Source: Toxoplasma gondii ME49 (taxonomy: Eukaryota > Apicomplexa > Conoidasida > Eucoccidiorida > Sarcocystidae). From it: 64,000 bases of DNA. Numbering within the stretch: the first letter of the stretch is position 1; each line of letters starts with the position of its first letter. Below, one piece after another: positions 11,452 through 22,800 of this stretch. The translations under genes were made by a program, and so were the position numbers. The stretch covers positions 3,982,522-4,046,521 of the forward strand of contig NC_031475.1 of the NCBI RefSeq assembly GCF_000006565.2. Direction: 5' to 3'. Under the pieces are notes generated by a model. That model was given only the letters and a program-made list of their open reading frames with translations, ran no database searches and was not told the origin of the DNA.

Positions 11452-14400
11452 GATAACGGCAGGACCACAACGTAATTCGTTCGCGTTTTGGGACGGAGTT
11501 TCTGCTGCACTTTTGGCAGGGGGGAAAAGCTGTGTCCGAACGAGTAAGGACCCGCGAAGATTTGCAGAAAGATGCTCACAACGGTGACGCACCCGCAACG
11601 TGGAAATCTCTTTTGACGCAAACGGAAGCAGTGCCCTAACGGGATGCACGGCTTCGGGTGGTGGCGTCAGAGGTGGGTCGTCCAAACAACAGCTCGAAAT
11701 TGACCAGCCAGGCCACCGAGTGTGACAACAGGAAACAGCAGACACGGAAAACTAGAGTTTTTCCTAAATAAAAAAGTGGGCCTCTGCACAAATCACTCGC
11801 AGAGCCACTCTCGGGCAATTCTAAAACCGTTGGAAGCAGAACGGCCTGTAAACACGGAACGATTCTGCACGTCGCGCAAGGGGAAAGTGGATTTTGTGCT
11901 TTTTCAAACTAATTTCTAGCCCTAAGGAAAAATTCAAAAGGAATGCTCTGAAAAGACAACAGTTTTAAATACTGACTCGCTTGGGCAAAACCAGCCGGCC
12001 TGCCGGAGACGTCGGGAGTGGACGCCGGCCGCCGGACCGTGTGGGGAACTTCTCCGTCCGTGAGTTGCCTCTGAATGCTCGCGGGCGGAATCCCGGCACA
12101 CGGCAACGGCGAATTGGAACGCGGGGGAGAGGCTGCGTCCCTTTTTTCGGGAGAACCCGGGAGAGTCTCGCGTCGCGACGCCGGTGTGGTGATTGTAGCA
12201 ACCGCCACCTCGCTGTTGTTGCAAAGCCATTACCGCTGCCTCCGGAAGCAAGGCAGTGGGTCGACTCAGCTCCTTCGTGTTCGTTGCACGTGGGTAACGT
12301 CCATAAGGGGTGGATAACCACCGTGTGCTTTGTCTGTGGACAGGAACCGCGGGCGGTGAAGGTGCGTCTGCGATGCATGAACAGCAGAAAAGCGTGGCGA
12401 CTCACTCAGCTGACTGCCTGCGTCCGCTTTTGAAAATGCGCGTCTTCGTGGTTGCATGACCTAGACACGCGCCGGAACGTGATCGGGATTGCTTCCGCCC
12501 CACGATGAACCTGGCCTGCTCTGTTGTTACTGTAGCCACAAGGATACTCCGAACAAGTTACTCCGAAAGGCTTAGCTCCACGAACGAGTGTTCCTACAGC
12601 ACCTTCAGTTGTGGGCGTTCGTGATGATTCACTGCCGCTGAAAAAACATATTTATAACGGGTTTCCAGTAGAGGGGCTCGTCAGATTTTTAGACTCTTCT
12701 ACTGCTTTCAACGTGAGTATTCCGAGGGATAACGCAAAAACACGGACGTGCGCAGAAGTCGTCAGTCGCTGTATAGAAATCGCCACCCGCCGCAGGTTTT
12801 ACATAGAACGCAGAGTTTTGCTTAACTGTTGTCGTTTCAGATCCCCAAACCCTGCAGAGACCGACGGTAGCCGTGATACGTTGTTAATACCACGTCCCCC
12901 AAACCGTACCCATCGAGGCCGCCGCGGGAAGTTCTCTAAGTCAGCCTGTCGTGAGACTGTAGATTCAGAGAGTACTGCGGGACATGGTTGTAAGCGGTGA
13001 TCCCGTGCTGGAATCTCGCGTTGCTCCTCGCAGCAGAAGAGGAGTAGAGCAGAAGGGAACTCCAATTTCAGGGAGTTTTGCACTGGTTTACGCATGCGCC
13101 CTTGATTCGTGAGGAAACAGATCTACCCGGAATCCCTCTTTTTATGTTTTCTGTTGCCAGTCTTCCCGACACTTGACCTTCTCACGGCGCTCGTAGCTCT
13201 TTCTCTCGCATGCTGTCTCCTGTGTTAGCGACAGCGTCACCATTCCTTTGCATCTCGATCGACCCAACACTAGAGGGCACCACTTTATGGTTAACACTCG
13301 TCAATCCTAAAGAAGCAGAATGATAGGCGCCCTGGGCGCTGCGTGCTGTCGAACAGGGCAGCAGCAGTTGTACGTATATCGGGTTCGTCGCCGATTTCCT
13401 AGTGAGTGCCGAGGCTCGAGATGCGTCTGCAGCTGGACCGTTTTCGCGGCTGGTGCCACGCATGGTTTCGGACTTGTGTACCGAGTTCCCTCCAGAGGGG
13501 TGTCTTCTGTGTAGCTTTTGTCTCCTGTCTGGTACAAGCCGTAAACGTTATCTGCCTCTACAGAAATGTGGCACGAAGCAAGATAAGTGTTGAATACCAT
13601 CAATGAAACGAGCAAAACGAAAGGGGGGGGAGTGGGAAGCGACGCCAGCCTTCGACGTTCCTAGTGAACGAAGGTCGTTTTCGGCGCGAGAGGCCACGCG
13701 GTGGGTGAATCTGTGAGCAAGTGGGTAGGCGGGTAGCTTTCCACGTAAACGGCGTTTCCTCTATGCATGGGGCCACGGATGAACTCGAGGCAGAACAGCT
13801 ACCGAAATGCTCGGACTGATAGGAGCTACGTGCAGCTTCGGTAGAACAAGAGAAATAGTATGAACGCGCATCAGAGTGCTCACTTCTTTCGGGGGGTCAA
13901 CTGTGACTGGTGTCCAGTGGCTTACCTTCTAGACGACTGGAAAAACCGGAGCGCCACTGCATCTATAATTCGCCCTTTAGGTGACGGTATTTGATTCGGT
14001 CACCTTCGGACTCCAGTTTCCACGTCGGCACTTTAGTACAAACAAGAGGCGGCGCGTCTCGCGGCAGTCTGGTGAGAAAAAAGAGGCAGGCGTCAGTACC
14101 AGACGGTGTGGTGGTGGGTGAGTAGATATGTGTCATAGCCCATTTTGAATATGTTTTGGGAAGTAAGACACTCATTGCTGCCGCATGTCTGCAGTGATTT
14201 CAAATCCTTTTAACTCGTGTGCTGGCATATGCTCTCGTCCACAGTATTGCCAGCACGCCTTCAGCTGAGTATCAGATGGCTGTGGTACCGCACCAACCTC
14301 TTCGTGCAGGAGGTTCTACTCCCATACTACCCAATGACGGCAGGTTGTTTTTTTCCCCAGGAAATCTAGTTTGATTGTGGAAACACCACTATGTGGAAGG

Positions 14401-15501
14401 GTCAGGCTGCGCGCTTCTTTTCCCTGATGCCCCCTTCAGGGAGGAAGCCGACATACACAAGGAGTTTTCGGACTAGAAACCGTGCGAAATGAATTCATAA
14501 AACTGAAGGTGGGGAAAACTCTGGTCACCAACTTCGTGCGAGCCAGCGTGCCGCAGATTGTGGCCTAAGGGCGCGGCCGCCTACAGCGCAGGCAAAAAGG
14601 GGGTGAGCCATCAATCGTCACAAGCTCCTGACTGCATCAGAAAACCAAAGGCGTTGTCGGCCCCGTTTGTCCCCTTGGTGCAGTCAATCGCCACTCTGAC
14701 TAAGACTGTCCTTTGTGAAGTCATTTGGGGATAAAACCCCGCAGACTGCGGCATCTGATCGAGGTGACTGTTGCCGACCCGACCCGTAGGGACGGGGAAA
14801 TACACTCTCTGCTTTCCCAGCGTCTCAGCTATACGAATAAGGAACACGCTAGACGAAGCAGACGCCGGAAACCAAGGTCTGAGTTTCCTGTTATCTCTCC
14901 GGACAAAAACGACTTTTGCAAGTTGTTTCACATGCTTCTAGCGGTATGGACTAGGAGACGGCCGGGCATGGCGGCCGCGTCTTTGCGCTTTGCCCGGTTG
15001 TTCCACATGCCGACTTGAATAGATGAAACCACTGAGTATGCGGCCCGCCCGCGTACCCTTCTCGAAACACAACGAATTTTTTTCAACTTCTTTATTGCGG
15101 TGCCTTTTTTCGGCGGCAACGAAACGCCGACGTCTTTGGGCTGCGCACCTCCCGGTGACACCAGGCACGGAGACCTCGAACGCTGGCTCGCGCCTTCCCA
15201 TGACCGTTGCTTTGTCAGCTTTTCACTCTTTTCCGGCCACGAGGGATTTTTGAGATGGAAGATGACTGCAATGTGTTTACCGAAACGGGACTACACACGT
15301 TGTCCGTATCGATTTAAGTTGCTTTGGAGGGGATCGTCTGGAGCCGTCACCTCAAACGCCCATCGTCCAGCGCGTACGGTTCTATTTTCCATGCCAGGAG
15401 CTTCGCACATGCAAGCGAAACACATTATTTGACTCTTGCTTGTTTTGTCGAAAACGCTCCTAAAAGCTCCAGTGCGACAAGTGTCTGTGGAAGGTTCGGT
15501 G
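11452..15501. other. Divergent intergenic region (ApiAT and SNARE promoters)
   Basis: Both neighbouring genes are transcribed away from this region, so their promoters and 5' untranslated regions should lie within it. About 11,980-12,430 is GC-rich, and long overlapping frames on both strands there reflect composition rather than genes. No ORF here shows a family motif, and no tRNA-like structure was seen. Confidence 0.5.
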
Positions 15502-16907
15502 ATGAAGGGGTCAACGAGCACAGCGCTGCCCGCCACGCCGGGTGTCGCGGGTACCGTGAGCGTGGCGGGCTCCGCCGTTTCGGCTTCCGGAAAAACGAAT
15601 CTGCCCTGGAATATTGGGTTTGTTGCCGTGGGAAATCTCAAGTCAAAGACGGTCCTTGATACATTCTACAACCGGCTGACGTCGAAGGAGAAGAATGCGC
15701 TCGCCCCGCTTTTCCCTCAAGTTCTGAAAACCGCCCCCGACGCTATGCCTGGGCTGCGCAGAAAGTTCCCTGTAGATGATGGAGGAATCATGTTTCTTGC
15801 TTCCGACCCAACGGGATCTTTTCTATTTGGACTTTACACCCACGACAAGCAGTATCCAGAGCGGGTAGCTTTCACTTTTCTCACAGTAAGTGCGAAGGGG
15901 GCCGTTGTGAGGCTGCGTCGTGAGCTCGCTGAAGGTGGAGCCAACACTCACTTTCGTTCAAACATAATTGTGCAGGCGTAAAATATGTTAGAATAACGAA
16001 CTGCCGAAACACACAGTCATTTTTCCAAATCCGTGGAGCAGTGGGCGGCGCGTGCTTGCGGGTCGTGGCGTCTCGCTGTTGGGTTGTTGTCTTTTTTTCT
16101 GTCTGTTGTTTGCCATCAACGCCGCCGTGCTTCGTTTCTAGAGTTGTTTTGGTGGCGCGTGGGGAAGGAAAAGTAAGGGTTGCATGCAACAACTGCACCT
16201 TGCTTGTTGTCGTGGCACGCTTCAATGCCTGGTGGTAGTTTGTTGCACGCACAGGGTCTCCCACCCACTGTCGCGTTCGCAGTTTTCGATCCTTTTGTCT
16301 GTGTAACACTGCTCCTTTTCCGTGGCAGATCTTCTTGGTGATACTAATAGACCTTTTCTACAAACGACGTACACCTTGCCTGGTAGACGAGCTGTGCCTC
16401 GATGCCAAGTGAACGCTGGTGTCCTCATGTCCGTGTCTGGACTACACGAAAGGGCGTTTCTGTGTCTTTCACATTGCTTTTTCCGCTCAGGAAGTCCATC
16501 AGCTGGTATCTGAGGCAGTCAAAGATCAACCAGCATGCGGGACGAAGCCAGGATTACTGGAGACCCGGCTGCGTCAGGCTGTGAAGGGCCTCATTTCGAG
16601 GTTTGACCAGCCCGCGAGTGTCGACAAGACGACGGAGGTTCTGAAGAAAGTTGAGGACGTGAAGATTGAGATGGAGAAGAACGTGCAAATCGTTCTTCAG
16701 AACCACGCGAACTTGGAGAGTCTCGAAACGAAAACCGGACAGCTGGCGGAGAGCGCGAAAACTTTCAAACGCACCGCTGGAGACGTGAACCAGTCCATGC
16801 GGTGGCAGAGGATAAAACTGACTGTGATGCTGTGCATTGCCTTTGCCGCTACATTGGCTTATTTGATTTACGTCGTTGTCAACCTCCTTTCCGATTCGAA
16901 AAAGTAG
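15502..16907 (+). CDS. Longin-domain R-SNARE, VAMP7-like
   Basis: Two exons, 15502-15885 and 16491-16907, join ACA|GTAAGT to a CTCAG acceptor in phase 0 to give 266 residues. The start is the first in-frame ATG; the frame upstream of it has none. After a Ser/Thr/Ala leader of ~30 residues, residues ~35-150 form a longin fold. The exon junction reads RVAFTFLT-EVHQLV, matching the helix that follows the last longin strand in VAMP7. Residues ~175-240 are the SNARE helix and ~242-261 a single membrane anchor with a short luminal tail. The register aligns without gaps to VAMP2 and VAMP7 through the anchor (ESAKTF, W-Q-R-I-K-L). At the central zero layer, where R-SNAREs carry arginine, this protein has Asn199. 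Such proteins drive fusion at endosomal, Golgi or secretory-organelle membranes; which one is not visible. Confidence 0.85.
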
Positions 16908-19893
16908 GAGTTTTTTCTCGTCGAGGCGCTTTGCAGAGTGGCTTCCTCGCGCTTTTTCTTCGCGCACACTTCGGGTCTTTTGTGAGCATTCTGTGACTTG
17001 TATCTCTCGTGGAGGATAAACGAGAGAGGTGTGTTTGCAGGCAGGATTTGGAAACCCCTGCGACAAGCACTGCCTCTGCTGTTGGAACATGCATGCTTAT
17101 GTAAGCTGCTTTCAACTGGACGACGCTCCTCCGTACAGATACACGTAGGGAGTCGCCCGGTCCCTCTGCAGTGGTCTACAGAGACACTGTGGCGTTAAGA
17201 AAAGGTGGGAATGCTGCCGCCAGTCGACTCAGGTTTGTGTTTGGAAACGGCATATCCGCCGAACATAGGCTTTAATTTTGATCTCAAAGGCGATGTATGC
17301 GGGAGAGACTCGTCGAGATACGGGTGTTGCTTCAACCGAGCCTCTTGTTGGACATCAATTCTCTTCTGGCGTGTCTGTCGAGGAGACGCAGACCGCGGTT
17401 TCAAGTGAGGGGACCTTCCCAGTGAGGGAGAGTTGCACTGCATCTGGCGCCTGTTTCTAATACCGGCTGATAATTGTGATTTTCAGCAGAAACATGCTTT
17501 GATTGATTGTGGGAAAAGGTAACACTTCGATATAAAGGCGGTTTCGTCTCGCCGTCGTGGAACTACTCGTGGGTTGGCCTGCTGCTTCGCGTTCGGCCCA
17601 TGTGACCGTTCTTTTCCCGAGTTTTTCTGAAACACCAGCGAGCTGGTTTCAGCTCAGACGCGCACCGCTGTTTCCGTTGCAACTTTGAAAGTTATTACAC
17701 CCCGTACAACATAGAGAAAACCACTTGATTAGATTCCGAGTATGCTGGCTTTCGCCACCCTCAGAAAACGCACATGTCCCGACAGAGCACATACCGTGTA
17801 GCTCCGAGAGCTGCCGACACAGTGGCCGATGTGAAGAGCCTCCTCTTCGTGTCAGGTGCTTACAAAGGTCCTCTTTGTCTCTAGTACGACCACTAAAAGC
17901 TCTGTTGACTGTGTGCCCACAAAGGCACACCCGTCCGTTTGTCGACACGCTGAGTGGTCTTCGACACTTCGACGAAGTGCGCACCACACGCCACAGACAA
18001 CCTAACTGCATACCTCTGTCTCTGAGAAGTGTGGGTGACAACGACAATTATCACTTTGACTCTGGTATGCTAACAAAGAGATCTTCGACCCGGTAAGCAA
18101 AGAGCTTAAAGATAAAGCCAGCAGTCCAACTCTCAGTTTCTCGGGATAAGCGCTGGGAGAATCTGTATGACAAGAGAAGTGGCGTATAAATACGTCAGTT
18201 ATGTGGTAGGCCCAAGGTGTGAGGGAGCGCTAAAAATCCGAGCCGAGCGGTTTTCTTGAAACGAGGACTCGCCCGGCGTCGGACAGAAGCGTGGAAGAAG
18301 AAACTGCTGCAGTGGCTTTTATACTACGAAAAACACTCTTCAACTTCGTCGCCCTCCCTCCCCCCTCCCTCCACGATACGTAGGAACAGAAGCTGGACAA
18401 CCGAACCCTGAACAGCTCGTATTACTCTCACGAGAGTGCGTACTGCCGTGAATCAGTAGATGGCTCAATACGTACACGACCTCGCCGGGCACCTGCCAGA
18501 ACGCATGCATGTTGACCTTGCTCGTCTTGTCACTCTCAGCCGTGTGGTGCGTGTCAGGATTCTCTAGGTCTGCGTCTCCCCTCCAAGCAGGTGTGTTGAG
18601 TTTGCGTGAACACCGCGGGGTGAATTGCCTCTAAGTTGCGGAGAGCCGAAACACAGTTCTTCGTTTCGCTGCGTTGCCCGGTCGAAGAAACGGAGTGCTG
18701 CCGAAGAGTTGGTTGCAGAACCCAGATTACAAATTAAAGAACCCCCATGTGGATATGCTTGCTGAGCGAATGTAGACAAATACATCCATATGGATACATA
18801 GATATACACACAAATAAATAAATACATACATACATGCTCGTGTGCTTGTCCTGTTTCGCCTACGGGCGCTGCATCGTAGGCGCACACATGCACGCGCCTG
18901 TCTCGGCCCGTCGGATTTCTCGCACCCCGTCGCGACGGCTGCGTTCTCCGCAGACGCGGCCAGGCAAACAAAGATGCACTGGACAGAGGAGGAAAAACAA
19001 GGAGAGGCGAGCGAGACTGCACGAAAAGTTAATTCAGACTCCCAGAAAAGCCACAGAAAAAAGGATTGCATTTCGCCTTAAAAAAACACTGCTCGAGTGA
19101 CAAACACGCCCTCTGAACGCGGCAGCGACGACTCTGCACAAAGGCTGTGTAAGACCGAAGCAGACGCATGCAAAGCTGGAAAAAATCTTCACTGCCGCTG
19201 CTCCATTCGTCCCCCCTTAATCAACAAATGCGTGGTTGGGCGTGTCTGAGAGAGCGAAAAAAATCGAGTAGAGGACCACCCAGCTCGTTCGCGGGCGTAC
19301 ACCGCTGCTCACAGTCCCCACTGGAGACAAATTCCATATACATACAGCGTGCTGTATGTTAACTCGTCGTGTGGTTCGAGGCTACTATCACCCTTCTCTA
19401 CTCTTTAGGCCATCCGCCTGGTTTGTACCTCTCCCTCTCTTCCTTCCTGTTAAACCTGACACCTCTCACCTACGACTTGGCATCTGTTTTCCCCACTCTT
19501 CGTTCTGTTTCGTCTTCTCCTCCTGCCTCCAAATTCCTCCCGGAAACGCGTCATACGCTCCACATATCCGCCACCCACCATTCTTGGAAGTGACTGACCT
19601 TCCGCGTTCCTCTCCTCTTTCCTCTGTTGCAGCCTTCAGTTTTATTTCGAGCCTGGCAACATGCGCAACGTGACCTCTCTGTCCGCAGCTCATCTCTGTC
19701 TTCTTCCTCCTTTTTATCTCTTTTGCAGGCCGTCTCTGTGCACCGACAAGTGCATGTTCGTCGCTTCTCTCTTCTGTCGCGTCCGTAGTCTGCTGCAGAG
19801 CCGCGGCTTCTTCCACTTCTCTCGAGCTGTGTTTCACGACACAGATTCGCCTTCTGCACCGTTTTACTTCGTAGTGTTTCTCCGAGCACTCGC
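16908..19893. other. Intergenic region between convergent genes
   Basis: This region contains the 3' untranslated regions of the SNARE (+) and of the phosphotransferase (-). A small TA/TACA microsatellite lies at about 18,780-18,835 and pyrimidine-rich sequence at about 19,430-19,650. I see no supportable gene. ORFs near 18,560-19,100 and 19,466-19,931 overlap each other on opposite frames and look compositional. Confidence 0.5.
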
Positions 19894-22800
19894 TTAGGAG
19901 CTCTTTTTGAGAGCATTAAGCTCTTGAGCATTCACAGCGGCCTGTGCTCGGCGCCTCGTCTGCATAGGGCTCGTGCCTCCCCGCGCCGCGACTGGACTGT
20001 CTCCTTGCAGTCCCTCGAGCTTCGGCGACCCTGCGGAGGGTCCTCGGCCTCTTCCCTTCCCTTTCTCTTCCTTCGCGTTCACACAGAAACATGTGATGTC
20101 GAGGTGACTGCATATCGCTGTGATGGTGCTGAGCAGGAAGTCGTACAGGTAGAAGACACTCCAGAGACTTACGGCAGTCAACACCCAGGGAATCACATGC
20201 TTCTGCTGGTACGCCTGTTGCGCTTCAGAGAGCGGCGAGGAGAGAACCGCCGCAAGCGGAGAAGACGGATTCGGACATGCCAAGTAGAAGTAGAGACTCG
20301 TCGCGTAGAACGGCAGCGCCGGCCACTGAACGGGGTAGAAGCGCAGCTGAAGAAAGTCGCAACACAGGAAAAGAAGTGAGAAGAACTCGCGACAACACAG
20401 AGCGCGAAGGGAGAGAGCACAGACCGCCCACGTCCAGAAGGAAAAGAAGAGAACACCAGTCGCAGCTTTAGAGACAGACGCTGTAGCAACTGGACGCACA
20501 CACACTCACACACAAATCGCATACATTTCTTCATGGCTCTGCAGGCTCTGCGCCTCACGGGGAGAACGAGAGGGTGCAATACATGCTCGGCATGTGAAAA
20601 GAATTGTCACTTCGCAGGTGAGAATGTGCAACTCGCTTCGAGGAGACCTGTCGGGGTCGGACCCTCCGATCTGCATGGAAATCCTCATCAGAAACCAAAG
20701 ACACTCGCCCTGGAACTGGCCATCCAGAGCGCAGCGCCTCGAAGGCAAAGCGAGTCTCGCTCACCCTGCACGTCGCTGCAATATTCATGCGCAGGACGAC
20801 GATTGACGAATTAATGATGATGAGGGAGTAGCACACCGCAGGGTGGGTCTGCATGAGACCTGTGCAGCAAAAACGTAGAGCGCCAAGACGTTGCTGGATT
20901 CTTCTCTACAGCGGTTCGAAACCAAAGACCTATGGATCATGCATGCAACGAACAGCGAAGTCAAGGGAGCGAACGGCACGAGGTCCGGATGATTCGTTTC
21001 CAGCGCCGACCCTTCGGCAGCCAGATTCCGCTTGCTTTTCCTCCTCTCACCTTCCCAGTTTTCTTCCCCCTGCCCTCCTCTCTGCTTCGTTTTTCAAGCC
21101 GTCAAGTTCAGCACACCGCACAAAGACGCGCAGCTTCTCTGGCGTCCTCTGCCCATTCTCTCTCACGCCGTGGACCCTAGAGACCCCGCCTCCTCTATCC
21201 CGCCTCGAGCTTTGCTGTCTGAAAATTCTGTCCGATGGACGCTTGTTAGACTCACCCGAGCAGAAGAAAGCGAACTGGAAGAGTACGTGCGAAAAGCAGC
21301 CAATCAGTTGCGCTGCAGAGTTCAAGGAAACGCCGGAAAAACGAAAAACGCAATTCACACTGCCCCACTGACAACCCACACCTGCCTCTGCCCTCCGCGC
21401 CCCCACACCGTCCCATCCACATATAGAACACAACATGTGTATATGCATATATCTATATATATATGTATATATGTATATATGTTATATATAAATATATATA
21501 TATATATATAGGTTCTATATATGTCTAAAAGACAAAGGTCGAGACCCCTGTCAAAGATCTTCTCTGTCTAGGCGCCACACATCTGCCTGCATGCAGTTGT
21601 TGCCCGAGAAACGCGTCGAGCTCTATCTCCAGATCCATGCATGAAGACGCACACACATAGATGCGTGTGTATGTAGATGCACATGCAGCTAGACGTAGAT
21701 GCGCCTCTCTACGTCTAGCTGTCTTCTTGGGAGAGACCTGCAGCCGTGGGGAGAGAGAGCTGAGAAGTCCTTGCGTTCGTCTCTCTCTTTGGGGAAGACA
21801 CTCGACGACGCAGGAGACGGGGCAACTCCAGCTCCCCTCTGTGCTCAACTTTGGTGAGGAGAGGCAGTCGTGGACCAGACGAAACTCACGAATGGCAAGC
21901 GCTTTGTCGTTGACGAGTCGGCACCCATTGAAGATGTCGGACACCAGCATGTAGGTTAAACTAAGGGACAGTCACACAACAGCATCTCTCGAAACAGAGT
22001 TGCAGAGACAGGAACCTCCAAATCGGCAGCGGTAAAGCACCTGGACCGACAGTCTGCATGCGGCCGCACTGTTGCGGGGTGATGTGTGAGGCCGTCCAAA
22101 TGAAACAACGGCCTGCAGGCATCTGGAGTTCCGTGTGCTACCTTCTTCTCCCGAGACAGACAGAGAATCGACGCGACTGCAGTGTCTCTCTTTTCGTCGT
22201 GTACGATAAAGGACGGAACTGAAGTCTCTTTCTCTTCATCTCGTGAAGTGAGAGTGTGAACAAACAAAGCGTCTTCCTTTGAGCTTACAGAAGGTAGAAG
22301 GGGAAGGATATGATGTACTGCATCGGAGTGTTCAACAGACAGTCGGGGAAGAAAGCAGCGGCTGAGCTGCATCCGAGGATCCACACATACATCGACAAAC
22401 GCTTCGTGAGATGAAGAGACACAACCTCGGCGGGAGACCTTCACCGACAGCGGACGCTCGAGGAACCTCTCAGTTTTCAAGCGAAAACACAAAAAAACGT
22501 ATCAACAGACGTAGGGAAGGAACTCCTTGTCTACCTGCAGAAATGCGTATCTACATAAATATTTGCACACATGGTTGAAGATGGCTGTGTGTGCCTGCGT
22601 ATCTTTGTCCATGTCTCTAGTTGCCTGTCTCTACGCAAATAACTCTGCAGAAGCATACGACGAACTTTTCCGTTTCCAATCTCGTGTACAGACAGTAGAC
22701 GCGTGCGTTGCAGACTTCCGCGGTTACATGTGGAGACAATACAGAGAAAGACGTACACATCATGCGGACATGTGAACAAGGAAACGCATCGACAGCTGGA

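Noticed and set aside
11965..12433. Two ~150-codon ORFs on opposite strands
   Set aside because: They overlap each other, have no domain, and are explained by locally high GC content.
20850..20930. tRNA B-box-like GGTTCGAAACC
   Set aside because: No A box at the right distance and no cloverleaf; it lies at the edge of a phosphotransferase exon.
21047..21448. ORFs on both strands in phosphotransferase intron 8
   Set aside because: The flanking exons join in phase across this region and the conserved protein leaves no room for it.
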